Positions 52,795 through 61,803 of a DNA stretch of 64,000 bases are shown here, one piece after another (within the stretch, counting starts at the first letter, position 1; each line of letters begins with the position of its first letter). The notes below the pieces were generated by a model. That model had not been told where the DNA came from, made no database searches, and worked only from the letters and a program-made list of their open reading frames with translations. Position numbers and translations under genes: made by a program. This stretch comes from Pseudalkalibacillus decolorationis (GTDB lineage: Bacteria > Bacillota > Bacilli > Bacillales > Fictibacillaceae), in the NCBI RefSeq assembly GCF_024609785.1, contig NZ_JANHJQ010000007.1, forward strand, positions 148,291 through 212,290, read 5' to 3'.

Positions 52795-52991
52795 TATAAT
52801 AATTCTGAAATACTTTAACCTTGTTTCTAGAGATAATGTTCGTTCTAGTCTATGATGGAGTAAAGTGAATATTTTAATGGATAGCACATCATGAATTAGA
52901 TAGGTAAGTTTAATAAAGAAAAATCTTAATCAACACATTTCTTCTTTATGTACAACTATAAGTAAAAATAGATCGGCGGTGTTGTTTCCCT

Positions 52992-53633
52992 ATGTTTTCT
53001 AATGAAGAAAGAGAAGCAATTTATAAAGTTATTTCAACTAGAAGGGACATAAGAAGCTTTTTACCTGACCCAGTACCAAAAGATGCAGTAGATCGCGTAT
53101 TAGAAGCTGCTCATAATGCGCCATCAGTCGGGTTCATGCAACCATGGAATTTTATTTTAGTTGAATCTGATGAAATAAAGGAACAATTAGCTTGGGCAGC
53201 TGAAAAGGAACGAAGAGCACTCGCTATACATTATGAAGATGACGATCGATCAACAAAGTTTTTGAACCTTAAAGTTGAAGGAATAAAAGAAGCTCCTTTA
53301 ACAATCTGTGTAACATGTGATCCATCAAGAGGGGGATCACATGTACTGGGACGTAACTCGATTCCAGAAACAGATATCATGTCAACAGCTTGTGCAATTC
53401 AGAACATGTGGTTGGCATCATGTGCTGAAGGATTAGCTATGGGGTGGGTTAGTTTTTATAAAAAGTCTGATGTTCAGGACATTTTAGAAATACCTCTTCA
53501 TATCGATCCAGTTGCGCTAATTTCAATTGGATACACAGATACTTATCCTAAAGCCCCAATTTTAGAAACTGCAAAATGGGAAAAAAGGCAATCATTAAAG
53601 AAATTAAGATATAACAACAAGTGGGGAGAATAG
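52992..53633 (+). CDS. bluB: 5,6-dimethylbenzimidazole synthase (BluB)
   Basis: Encodes a 213-residue flavin-fold enzyme of the nitroreductase superfamily. The BluB signature is clear: STRRDIRSFLPDPVP, HNAPSVGFMQPWNFILV, the GSHVLGRNSIPETDIMSTAC segment and the C-terminal RQSLKKLRY. BluB cleaves FMNH2 with oxygen to give the lower ligand of vitamin B12. No other cobalamin genes are in the window, so it stands alone, either serving B12 remodelling or a scattered pathway. Confidence 0.93.
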   Translation: MFSNEEREAIYKVISTRRDIRSFLPDPVPKDAVDRVLEAAHNAPSVGFMQPWNFILVESDEIKEQLAWAAEKERRALAIHYEDDDRSTKFLNLKVEGIKEAPLTICVTCDPSRGGSHVLGRNSIPETDIMSTACAIQNMWLASCAEGLAMGWVSFYKKSDVQDILEIPLHIDPVALISIGYTDTYPKAPILETAKWEKRQSLKKLRYNNKWGE

Positions 53634-53648
53634 CGGCTGGCATTAAAA

Positions 53649-53673
53649 AACCTCCTACAAATAAGGAGGTTTT
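53649..53673 (+). terminator. Terminator after bluB
   Basis: AACCTCCT (53649-53656) pairs perfectly with AGGAGGTT (53664-53671), followed by TTGTT. The minus-strand side is also followed by six T, so it may act in both directions, serving the convergent dsdA gene as well. Confidence 0.75.
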
Positions 53674-53742
53674 GTTAATATGGATGAATTTGTGAAGCAT
53701 CATCCTTTAAAATGCAATGAGTAACCTGTTCGGCCGCCGTGG

Positions 53743-55092
53743 TTATTGATCTAAAAGGTTCTGCCCTTTTTGGTAAAATTGGTTCATATCACTTTGCGGT
53801 ACCAGTGACCCTCCCGTTGACCAGACAATATGGGTGGATTGATCCATATTGTCGACTAAATTCTGTTCCTTCAGATAATCTGATTGGTTTAGCTTCACAG
53901 GGCCTAATAATCCAGAAGTGGCCGAGGGTTCAACTTGAATGTTTTCTGAATTTGTCAGTAAAGTGAGGAGTTTAAATAATTCATCATCCTCAATGGTGTA
54001 GATCCCACTAATCAAATGCTGGGAAATATTTGTTGCAAAATTGGAGGGACGCCCGACGGCTAAACCATCAGCTTCCGTTTTGTTGTCAATTCCAAAGTCC
54101 TGAACAGCTACCTTGTCGTGCTCGCCTGTCAGCAAACCAATTAAAACGGATGGCGAGTGGGTTGGTTCTACAAAAAAGCAGTGGACGTTATCATTGAAGA
54201 TATGCTTGAGCCCAAATGTAATGCCGCCAGGTGAGCCACCAACACCGCATGGCAGGTATACAAACAACGGATGATCCTTATCAACGACAACCCCATCTTC
54301 GTCCAATTGGTTTTTCAATCTCAATGCCGCGACGCTGTACCCTAAAAACAAGTCTTTAGAACTTTCATCATCAACAAAATACCCTTTAGGATCTTCAATT
54401 GTTAATTGACGGCCCTCTGAAATGGCTTCGCTGAAATCACCTTTATATTCAAACACATTGACACCTTTGCTTCTAAGCAGGTCTTTTTTCCATTGCTTGG
54501 CGTCAGCCGACATGTGCACACTTACAGAAAAGCCGAGCTTGGCGCTGATCGTACCAATACTTAATGCCAGGTTTCCTGTTGATCCAACACCGATGGAATA
54601 TTGACTGAAAAATTCTCTGAATCCAGGTTCTGCAAATTTTTTGTAATCATCGTCTTCAGTCAATAAACCCTTCTTCATAGCCAAAGTTTCCGCATATTTT
54701 AATACTTCATAAATGCCGCCCCGCGCTTTGATAGAACCGGTTATGGGCAGATCATTATCGCATTTTAAATAAAGATCGCCGCTAAAGTTTTTACTGTAAT
54801 GTCCTTCGATCGCAGAAGCCATATCCGGAATTTTTCTCAGGGGAGACTCAATGATGCCGTCCGTTCCTTGTGTTTCCGGAAAGGTGATTGCCAAAAATGG
54901 GGAAAATCGCTCCCAACGGTCAGCAGCATTCAGGATATCCTTCCAAGAAATTGATAAAGGCGGAAGATCATTAAATCGCTTTTGTTCTGGATTAACCCAG
55001 AAAACAGGTTCAAAATTCATTAATTGATTCAAGAGAGGAAATTTTGTTGTCCATTCCGCAAGTGGTTTTCCTAATATGTGTGGTTCAGTCAT
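53743..55092 (-). CDS. dsdA: D-serine dehydratase
   Basis: Encodes a 449-residue PLP enzyme that converts D-serine to pyruvate and ammonia. The PLP lysine is in GSIKARGGIYEVL, the phosphate loop in SIGVGSTGNLALSIG, and the C-terminal part contains GVGGSPGGITFGLKHIF and PSATSGLLGP. The start at 55092 has AGGAGG six bases upstream; the frame reaches to 55128. Length agrees with the DsdA family. No dsdC or transporter is adjacent. Confidence 0.94.
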   Translation of the reverse strand: MTEPHILGKPLAEWTTKFPLLNQLMNFEPVFWVNPEQKRFNDLPPLSISWKDILNAADRWERFSPFLAITFPETQGTDGIIESPLRKIPDMASAIEGHYSKNFSGDLYLKCDNDLPITGSIKARGGIYEVLKYAETLAMKKGLLTEDDDYKKFAEPGFREFFSQYSIGVGSTGNLALSIGTISAKLGFSVSVHMSADAKQWKKDLLRSKGVNVFEYKGDFSEAISEGRQLTIEDPKGYFVDDESSKDLFLGYSVAALRLKNQLDEDGVVVDKDHPLFVYLPCGVGGSPGGITFGLKHIFNDNVHCFFVEPTHSPSVLIGLLTGEHDKVAVQDFGIDNKTEADGLAVGRPSNFATNISQHLISGIYTIEDDELFKLLTLLTNSENIQVEPSATSGLLGPVKLNQSDYLKEQNLVDNMDQSTHIVWSTGGSLVPQSDMNQFYQKGQNLLDQ

Positions 55093-55245
55093 TATATTCC
55101 TCCTAAACTCCGTAGTTCCACATGGCATTATTCCCTATACACAACTTTTAAATACAACCTTTGATGTTAAATTAAAAATAGTCACTCGAAGTAGAACTTT
55201 TAAAAGAGACATGATATAAGCAAGAGCCCGTCTCTTTTGAATATT

Positions 55246-55809
55246 TCAAGTCGTTTTACCTTTCTGCTTTTCCCGCCAACGATTCACCTTCGCGATCGTC
55301 CCGCATGCTCTTCCATCCTTACTCTTTGCGTACATACCGCACCAGACTTTACTCTTGTTTCTGGAGTGGTCATAAAATACCCACTGACAATCTGGGCAAG
55401 CCTTCAGCCTCTCCCAGCTTCCTTCCACTACAGAATCCAAAGCCATAACCAAGATCAGGCTGCAGAATGAGTTGTTGGATTTATAGCTGACTTTTGGTGT
55501 GCCTTTTTCTCCCGATGTAGAGAGTTCAATTCGAAAGGGATACGTATCGAGCCACTTGTTGATTTTATGCATATCCTTTGTTGTTATCGATTCCCTTAGA
55601 TCAGAACGTAAACGAGTAACCTGTTCCAAGTCTTCAATTTCTGTAATTTTATATCCGGCCATAAACTTTTGAGTAAAGGCGATTAGATCAGACTTTGCTG
55701 TTAGATGATCGGTTTCTTTTCGTGTGGAGTTCGGAATTTGCCAGGTGTTCAGAAAGCCTCGTACAATCTCAAGATTCCCTGGTGCTGGGGGATTCGTTTC
55801 AGTACTCAT
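55246..55809 (-). CDS. CGNR zinc-finger (ABATE domain) transcriptional regulator
   Basis: Encodes a 187-residue regulator. An N-terminal ABATE-like helical ligand domain (about 1-130) with LEIVRGFLNTWQIPN is followed by a C-terminal CGNR zinc finger, RLKACPDCQWVFYDHSRN, then WCGMYAKSKDGRACG in place of the canonical C-G-N-R: the motif is C-G-M-Y here. The four zinc ligands (C-x2-C and C...C) are kept. It is divergent from the MFS gene at 55919, with an inverted repeat between them, so it probably controls that transporter. Confidence 0.88.
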   Translation of the reverse strand: MSTETNPPAPGNLEIVRGFLNTWQIPNSTRKETDHLTAKSDLIAFTQKFMAGYKITEIEDLEQVTRLRSDLRESITTKDMHKINKWLDTYPFRIELSTSGEKGTPKVSYKSNNSFCSLILVMALDSVVEGSWERLKACPDCQWVFYDHSRNKSKVWCGMYAKSKDGRACGTIAKVNRWREKQKGKTT

Positions 55810-55872
55810 AACTACCACTCCTTGTAGCTTGCTAATCGGTATGTATCCTGCTAAGATTATATCACAACATTA

Positions 55873-55900
55873 GTAACCATTAAAATAAATAGATGGTTAC
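55873..55900. promoter_or_regulatory. Candidate operator between CGNR regulator and MFS gene
   Basis: GTAACCAT (55873-55880) and ATGGTTAC (55893-55900) form a perfect 8-bp inverted repeat with a 12-bp spacer, lying between the divergent starts. This is a likely binding site of the CGNR regulator. Confidence 0.6.
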
Positions 55901-55918
55901 ACAGAAAGGGTGATTCTT

Positions 55919-57133
55919 TTGGTTCGCGATCCAATACCATTTCCGTTCTTTGCAAAGCTACTTGTTGCGGCTACATTTTTCATTAATTTTGGCCGATTTT
56001 TGGTGTTTACGTTTTTAACGGTGTATTTGACACATACTTTGGATTTTGAGCCTTGGCAAACAGGTACGATCCTGACTATCGCTTTGCTCGTAAACCAAAT
56101 CCTCCCGCTTATTTCAGGCGTCGTTGGAGACCGGATTGGATATAGCACAATGCTTGTATTAGGCTGTATATCTAGCTCAGTAGGATTTTTCTGTGTTTAT
56201 TCTTTTGCTTCGTTCCAAGAAATGATTGGTGCAGCCATTTTGATCGGGGGAGGAGCGGCACTTTATGAGCCATCTATCAAATCGATATTTGGAAATCTCC
56301 AGGATGAATCTCGGAAAAAAGCCTTTACATATTTTAACCAAGCGCTGAATGCAGGAGCTGTTCTTGGTGCATTGGCAGGTGGGCTTTCGGTTCAATATTC
56401 CGCCTCATTGCCGATGCTGTTCGGCACCATACTTTTTACCGTCGTATCGATTGTGTTACTGTTTCTTATAAGAAAGTTCCCGAAAGGAAAACATTCATCA
56501 AGCTTCCGAGATAGCTATCGAAATGTATTGAAACATAAAGAATTCCGATTATTCTCCATTGCAATGATTTTCTTTTGGATAATGTACGCACAGCTCACAG
56601 TTTCCTTGCCATTAGAGATGTATCGGGTTAGCGAAAGCTCTGAGCTCGTCAGCGGCGTCATCATTTCAAACGGACTTTTCGCCTTTGTCCTCATGTTCTT
56701 TCTGAGACGCTTATTTAACAAAGGGAAATCGAATCAGCTTGTTAAATATGGAATGCTCATAATGGGGAGCGGGCTGATTTTGATCGCCTTCAATTCATCT
56801 GTTTTTTGGGTGATTTTCTGTGTACTGGTATTTACAATAGGGGAAACGCTAGGCTTGCCAGGGGCGGACCTTGCCATTGCGGAATACAGTTCCTACGAAG
56901 ATGTCGGAGCATTTTATGGTGTTTTTGGAATCTCGTTTGCAATCGGCGGCACGCTAGGGAACTATCTTGGGACCTGGCTAATGGGTCAATATGGCGGATC
57001 CTATCTCCCTTGGTTGATTTATGGATTAATGGGGGCAGTGGGATTCGGACTAATGAAAACTCTCGAGAAAAAAGTAAAATGCAATCAATCGTATGTCAAA
57101 ATAATAGACATTAAAAAGGAGGATCTGACTTGA
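55919..57133 (+). CDS. MFS transporter
   Basis: Encodes a 404-residue, twelve-helix major facilitator. The loop between helices 2 and 3 carries GVVGDRIGYSTML (the G-x-x-x-D-R-x-G-x-x motif A), and the family-typical AALYEPSIKSIFG helix-4/5 area follows. TTG 55919 with AAAGGGTGAT upstream is taken as the start; the alternative GTG 55910 is inside that site. Similar proteins are exporters of drugs. The stop overlaps the next gene, and the divergent CGNR regulator probably governs both. Confidence 0.9.
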   Translation: MVRDPIPFPFFAKLLVAATFFINFGRFLVFTFLTVYLTHTLDFEPWQTGTILTIALLVNQILPLISGVVGDRIGYSTMLVLGCISSSVGFFCVYSFASFQEMIGAAILIGGGAALYEPSIKSIFGNLQDESRKKAFTYFNQALNAGAVLGALAGGLSVQYSASLPMLFGTILFTVVSIVLLFLIRKFPKGKHSSSFRDSYRNVLKHKEFRLFSIAMIFFWIMYAQLTVSLPLEMYRVSESSELVSGVIISNGLFAFVLMFFLRRLFNKGKSNQLVKYGMLIMGSGLILIAFNSSVFWVIFCVLVFTIGETLGLPGADLAIAEYSSYEDVGAFYGVFGISFAIGGTLGNYLGTWLMGQYGGSYLPWLIYGLMGAVGFGLMKTLEKKVKCNQSYVKIIDIKKEDLT

Positions 57134-58111
57134 TCGTTTCAGATATTATTTATGGAGATTATAATGTGGATCACGTTCTGGCAGAGCTGATCATGAGTAA
57201 GCCTGTACAGAAGCTGAAAGGAATACACCAAGGTGGAGCGAGCTATTTAGTCAATGAGGAATGGAACGTGACAAGGTATGAACATTCGGTTGGTGTCATG
57301 CTGCTGATTAAGAAACTTGGCGGGTCAATTGAGGAACAGATTGCAGGATTACTTCACGACGTTTCGCACACTGCGTTCTCCCATGTCATTGATTTTGTTT
57401 TGGAAAATAAAGAGGAAGACTATCACGAGAAAATCTATCAAAAAGTCATAATAGATTCAGAGATACCCTGTATTCTAAAAAAACATGGCTACGACTATAA
57501 GGATATCCTTTTTAATGAATCAAAATGGACACTTCTGGAGCAACCAGCACCGGAGTTATGTGCAGACCGAGTTGATTATACGTTGCGCTGACATGCATAC
57601 ATACGACCAGATCACAAAAGAGGAAGTCGGAAACTTCCTAGAGGATTTAACCGTTATTAATGGAAAGATGTATATGGGAAGTATTGAAACAGCAGAGTGG
57701 TTCGTCGAAACGTACTATAAAGAGGTCATCGATTTCTTCATAGCCCCACTGAACATTTATGGATACGATATGCTGGCGAAAACATTAAAGCTTGCGATAG
57801 ATAAACAAATCATTAATCTCACTGACTTACTTGGCGATGATGAACAAGTAATTTCCATTCTTAAAGGTTCTGGCGATAATGAGATTGTAGACCTGTTAAA
57901 CAAAATCCATCCAAACGTGAAAGTGAAAGAAGACAACGATCAATTTGATATACACCGTAAAAACAAAATACGCTTAATCGATCCATCCATTCTTTATAAA
58001 AGTGAGTTGGTCAAAACATCGATGGTATCAGAAAAGGTAAAAAGGATGGGTGAAGCTGCTTATCAAAAATCAAATAAGGGAACATTTGTGAAAGTCATTT
58101 CGAACATGTAG
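57130..58111 (+). pseudogene. HD-domain phosphohydrolase with a frameshift
   Basis: The gene starts at a TTG overlapping the MFS stop. Frame 1 (to 57591) shows the HD motif: RYEHSVGVMLL, GLLHDVSHTAFSHVIDFV, H and D ligands in order, and ends LCADRVDYTLR-stop. The second frame continues from DMHTYDQITKEEV and stays open to 58111 (about 170 residues, the helical C-terminal half). Removing one base near 57590 restores one 326-residue protein. A single extra base in CGCTGAC is the lesion. It may be a recent pseudogene or a sequencing error. Intact homologues are HD superfamily hydrolases. Confidence 0.8.
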
Positions 58112-58130
58112 GATTGCGAGGTTGAGTTGA

Positions 58131-58592
58131 ATGAAAAACATATCTCCAAAACTTCCTTTAACAACAGAGGAACGAACGAATCTACGAAAAAATAAAGTAA
58201 AATTAAGGGAAATTGCTCAAATGGATCTAGTACAATTGTCCGAAATTCTAAAAACCACTTATGAACGGGCAAAATACTTGCGCGGTCTAGCTCAATTCCA
58301 GTCGGTGCCTTCAATCGGCCCAAAAATCGCTGAACATGTCGTCGGTTTAGGCTTTTATTCACTTGATGAAATAAAAAACGAAGAAGCTGACTTAGTTAAC
58401 CGCTTTGAACAGCAAAAAGGATTCTGGACAGATCCATGTGTAGAAGATTCATTCCGGTGTATTGTTTATTACGCTAACCATCCGGATAGTGATAAAAGCT
58501 GGTTTGACTTTACATCCGAGAGAAAAAGGTATAGGGAACAACATGGATACCCAGCAACAAGACCTGCGACCCCTTGGTATATAGAATCATAA
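58131..58592 (+). CDS. Helix-hairpin-helix (Cdd1/pathogenicity locus) family protein
   Basis: Encodes a 153-residue protein of the Cdd1-like 'pathogenicity locus' family. The helix-hairpin-helix motif FQSVPSIGPKIAEHVVGLGF is at about residues 56-76, suggesting DNA contact. The C-terminal DPCVEDSFRCIVYYANHPDS and RPATPWYIES are conserved in the family. Function is unknown. It follows the HD gene by about 20 bases and may be the last gene of the MFS transcript. Confidence 0.85.
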   Translation: MKNISPKLPLTTEERTNLRKNKVKLREIAQMDLVQLSEILKTTYERAKYLRGLAQFQSVPSIGPKIAEHVVGLGFYSLDEIKNEEADLVNRFEQQKGFWTDPCVEDSFRCIVYYANHPDSDKSWFDFTSERKRYREQHGYPATRPATPWYIES

Positions 58593-58686
58593 ACAAGAAT
58601 CAAATCAAGATCACTAAACTGATCCATAGTAGACCTAAATTAGATAAAGAAAAGCTTGCTGTTGCGCTGCGTAGGAGGGAAAAGAA

Positions 58687-59118
58687 ATGGGAATAAAATT
58701 AGTAACTAAAAATGAACTCAAATGGGTAAATGAACAATATGCTACAATAGGGTTTGTTCTAAGTAATTTGGAGCGGGATAAAGTAGCGATTGTAACATAT
58801 GAGGGCGAATATGCTGGGGTAGGACGAATAGTTAAGATTGATGAGAATAATATTGAAATAGGTGGTATTTACGTCTTACCAGCTTTTCGAGGAAAAAATT
58901 TAGCTTATGATGTAGTAAATTTTTTAGTCGAAGAAACTAAGCAATTTAAGGAACCTAATGTTTATTGTATCCCTTTTGCTGAACTTCTAAATTTTTATAA
59001 AAAGTGTGGTTTTAAAGAAACTAACCGACAAAATGATATTATTGATGAAATAATACTTTCAAAGTACAAATGGTGCTTGAATGAATATGAAAAGAAGGTT
59101 TTATTACTTAAATTATAA
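58687..59118 (+). CDS. GNAT family N-acetyltransferase
   Basis: Encodes 143 residues, a short GNAT protein with ARDKIVTY-like strand region, the motif IEIGGIYVLPAFRGKNLAYD that binds acetyl-CoA near residues 58-75, and the C-terminal LNFYKKCGFKETN. AGGAGGG lies just upstream. Similar small GNATs occur in Bacillus; acceptor unknown. Confidence 0.85.
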   Translation: MGIKLVTKNELKWVNEQYATIGFVLSNLERDKVAIVTYEGEYAGVGRIVKIDENNIEIGGIYVLPAFRGKNLAYDVVNFLVEETKQFKEPNVYCIPFAELLNFYKKCGFKETNRQNDIIDEIILSKYKWCLNEYEKKVLLLKL

Positions 59119-59160
59119 TATAATTAGTTAGACTTTTCAAAAAGATGGGGGTTGGAAAAG

Positions 59161-59247
59161 ATGACATTTGCCAAATCTGTAATACCTCATGCAAAGCCTA
59201 GTATTGGAGGCGATACTTTGTATGAGGTGGTAAATAATATCGCCTAA
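59161..59247 (+). CDS. Possible 28-residue peptide
   Basis: An ATG after GGGGGTTGGAAAAG opens a 28-codon frame (MTFAKSVIPHAKPSIGGDTL...). The 3' part overlaps an AGGCGAT/ATCGCCT inverted repeat. It may be a truncated gene start or chance; no family seen. Confidence 0.25.
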   Translation: MTFAKSVIPHAKPSIGGDTLYEVVNNIA

Positions 59248-59317
59248 GTAATCATTTCTGATATGTTGGCTTTGCACCTTATTTTTATTAGGAAATTTTA
59301 ATAAGGGGCTGGCATAA

Positions 59318-59584
59318 ATGAGTTATGTTAAAGCAAGTACTATATTGCCTGAAGAACTGCTTATAGAACTTCAAAAGTACGTTCAAGGTGAAACGATATA
59401 TGTTCCTAAAAGCAAAAGTAATTATCAAAAATGGGGTACACGATCGGGTGGAAGACAGAAAATTGTTGATAGGAATACTCATATTAAGAACAACTTTAAC
59501 AACGGTAAAACTATTGATCAATTAGCTGATGTCTATTTTCTTTCAACAGAAACCATCAAAAAAATCGTCTATTCTAAAATATAG
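59318..59584 (+). CDS. CD3324 family helix-turn-helix protein
   Basis: Encodes 88 residues with LPEELLIELQKYVQGETIYV near the N-terminus and a HTH-like C-terminus (NGKTIDQLADVYFLSTETIK). This matches the small CD3324 (Mor-like) family of probable DNA-binding proteins of Firmicutes. Alone, with its own terminator. A 92-bp repeat copy follows directly. Confidence 0.8.
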   Translation: MSYVKASTILPEELLIELQKYVQGETIYVPKSKSNYQKWGTRSGGRQKIVDRNTHIKNNFNNGKTIDQLADVYFLSTETIKKIVYSKI

Positions 59585-59593
59585 ACCATAGAG

Positions 59594-59623
59594 CACTGGT
59601 CATCTTAAGGTGATCAGTGTTTT
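59594..59623 (+). terminator. Terminator after the CD3324 family gene
   Basis: CACTGGTCATCTT pairs with AAGGTGATCAGTG with two G-U or mismatched positions and no loop beyond the centre, followed by TTTTCC. Confidence 0.6.
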
Positions 59624-59628
59624 CCTAT

Positions 59629-59720
59629 ACGTTAAGAAAGTATAAAAATACTTTCTATAGTATAAGCGCAACTAAGGCGATCGCCTGCGCTAAGGCTTGG
59701 CGCTAGCCAAGTTTTCTTTA
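59629..59720 (+). repeat. Dispersed two-hairpin repeat, 92-bp consensus copy
   Basis: Full copy, apparently identical over its length to 33556-33647. It lies just after a terminator and about 100 bases before the beta-lactamase-like gene. Confidence 0.93.
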
Positions 59721-59822
59721 TGGTGATTTTGATTATCAACCATTTTTTCTATTTATAAAGAACTTGTAATCACCTAGTATTGATAGTAAATAATCTAATT
59801 GAGAAGCTAGAGGGGTGGCTGC

Positions 59823-60851
59823 ATGCTAGAAAATAATAGTGAGATTAATAAGATTGTATCCGAGATCGATGACAAGGTAGGGTTATCAGGAGTTGTGTAC
59901 ATAAAAAAAGGGAATGAAGTGTTCTTTGAATCGGCTTATGGTTATTCCAACAGGGCTGAAGAGCTGCCAAACACCGTAAATACAAGGTTTGGAATTGCAT
60001 CTGGTTGTAAATTGTTTACCGCCATTGGTATTTGTCAGCTGGTTGAAAAAGGGGTTCTCTCTTTTCATACTCGTATAAAAGACTGTTTAGATATAGAGTT
60101 TCCGTACTTTGACGAAACGATCACCATCCATCACCTTTTGACACACAGCTCCGGTATACCCGATTATTTTGATGAGGAGGAAATGGATGATTTTGAGGAG
60201 CTTTGGAAGGAACAACCTACGTATCTATTAAACAATTTAGAAGATTTCTTACCGATGTTCCAAAATAATCACATGAAGTTTAAACCAGGTGAAAGATTTC
60301 ATTACAACAATGCGGGGTTCATCGTATTAGGATTAATTATTGAACAACAAACGGGAAAGAGTTTTACAGATTATATTGAATCGGAAGTATTTGACCGATG
60401 CGGTATGCGTGATTCAGGGTACTTTTCTTTGGATCAACTTCCGAAAAATACGGCTCAAGGATATATAGAAAATAAAGAAGATGGAACGTGGAGAACGAAC
60501 GCATTTTCAATCCCAATAAAGGGCGGGGCTGATGGTGGTGCATTCATTACAGCACCAGAAATGATGAAGTTGTGGGAAGGATTGCTTGAACATAAGCTGT
60601 TAAATGAAACATATACGAATCTCCTGTTGGAACCTCATATTAATGTCAAAGGTCAAGTGTACTATGGTTATGGGATATGGATCAACAAAAAGGACGGTCA
60701 CATTTTCAAGTACCATGTGATGGGCTATGACCCAGGTGTAAGCTTTCATTCATCTGTTTATCCAGAACTGGACGTAAAGCTAGTCGTGCCTTCCAATAAA
60801 GACAATGGACCATTTGAAGTGACGAAAGCAATCGAACAGCTTTTAGACTGA
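59823..60851 (+). CDS. Serine hydrolase of the beta-lactamase/penicillin-binding protein-like family
   Basis: Encodes a 342-residue class C-like serine hydrolase with no clear signal peptide. The catalytic S-x-x-K is in IASGCKLFTAIG (Ser then Gly-Cys-Lys), the Y-x-N motif in FHYNNAGFIVLG, and H-x-G is likely near the C-terminal HVMGYD. Such enzymes are D-aminopeptidases, esterases or lactamase homologues; without a signal sequence a cytosolic role is likely. GGGGTGG precedes the ATG. Confidence 0.87.
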   Translation: MLENNSEINKIVSEIDDKVGLSGVVYIKKGNEVFFESAYGYSNRAEELPNTVNTRFGIASGCKLFTAIGICQLVEKGVLSFHTRIKDCLDIEFPYFDETITIHHLLTHSSGIPDYFDEEEMDDFEELWKEQPTYLLNNLEDFLPMFQNNHMKFKPGERFHYNNAGFIVLGLIIEQQTGKSFTDYIESEVFDRCGMRDSGYFSLDQLPKNTAQGYIENKEDGTWRTNAFSIPIKGGADGGAFITAPEMMKLWEGLLEHKLLNETYTNLLLEPHINVKGQVYYGYGIWINKKDGHIFKYHVMGYDPGVSFHSSVYPELDVKLVVPSNKDNGPFEVTKAIEQLLD

Positions 60852-61045
60852 GTGATACAATCTCTTTTATTAGAAAAGAGTAATGGCTGATGTGATGAAA
60901 CAACAGGATTATAAAAAAGTATGTTTGTAGGAGTCCTAAATGACCAGGTATACGACAAAACGAAAGGTAAGATCTGAGAAATGCCAGGGTAGTTTATGTA
61001 TTCGTTTTGTGAAGATCATTAGGAAATTACTGGGGACAGCATGTA

Positions 61046-61744
61046 TTAATTTTGATTTGTAGTCCCCTTGTTCTTCAACTCTTTTTCGATTTCTTTCCCA
61101 AAATGACCGAGATTGCCTTTGCTATAAGACCGTATGACCTCTGGGAACAGAGATGTCATCGCTCTTTTTTTATATTCTAGAGGAAAGTTATTGTTTTCAA
61201 ATTCATCTTCCAAATCGATCGCAGCATTGATAGCTAAATAAGTTGCTAGCTCGTTGACTTTTCCCACAACCTCTTCACGATCCTGTTTAACCTCACCAAG
61301 TACTTGGATGTAGTTACGTATCTCCTCACGTATCGGCTGCTCAGTTATGAAAAGTCCATTTCCATGTTCAAGCAAGTCAGTGGAATGGCCCAGGAACTTC
61401 AGACCAACAATGTTCAAGTCCGTAAATTGAGCACAGACGTCTTGTGTATTTAGCGCCGTTGCCATGTTAATGAAGCAGGTATTTTGAATCGGAACCTTTT
61501 GCGCCATGCACTCAGAAAGAAAAGGAACAATCTGATTAGCTGGAAGCGCCAAGACAAATGCATGCATTTCATGTATTTCCTCTTTCTTTATGAGATAGCC
61601 GTTCGGATAGCTGATAATGAAGTTTTTAGCCTTTGAAGCGTCTGGGTGGTAAATCCCAACCGGTACGCGTTGATCGCACCAATGCTTCATCAATGCTGTC
61701 CCTAGACGCCCGATTCCAATTAAACCAATACGGATTTGTTCCAT
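61046..61744 (-). CDS. NAD(P)-binding oxidoreductase, ProC/F420-like
   Basis: Encodes 232 residues. The N-terminal Rossmann motif is GLIGIGRLGTALMKHW, followed by a conserved FVLALPANQIVPFL segment and a C-terminal helical part. This agrees with pyrroline-5-carboxylate reductase-like or NADP oxidoreductase (F420-dependent) proteins; the precise reaction cannot be told. GGGAGG lies upstream of the ATG. It is separated from the next gene by about 60 bases and may be co-transcribed with the CynX-like gene. Confidence 0.8.
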   Translation of the reverse strand: MEQIRIGLIGIGRLGTALMKHWCDQRVPVGIYHPDASKAKNFIISYPNGYLIKKEEIHEMHAFVLALPANQIVPFLSECMAQKVPIQNTCFINMATALNTQDVCAQFTDLNIVGLKFLGHSTDLLEHGNGLFITEQPIREEIRNYIQVLGEVKQDREEVVGKVNELATYLAINAAIDLEDEFENNNFPLEYKKRAMTSLFPEVIRSYSKGNLGHFGKEIEKELKNKGTTNQN

Positions 61745-61803
61745 AATTATTTACCTCCCATTATGAATTCATCACAACAATACTGATGTATAAAACGAAG
61801 TCT

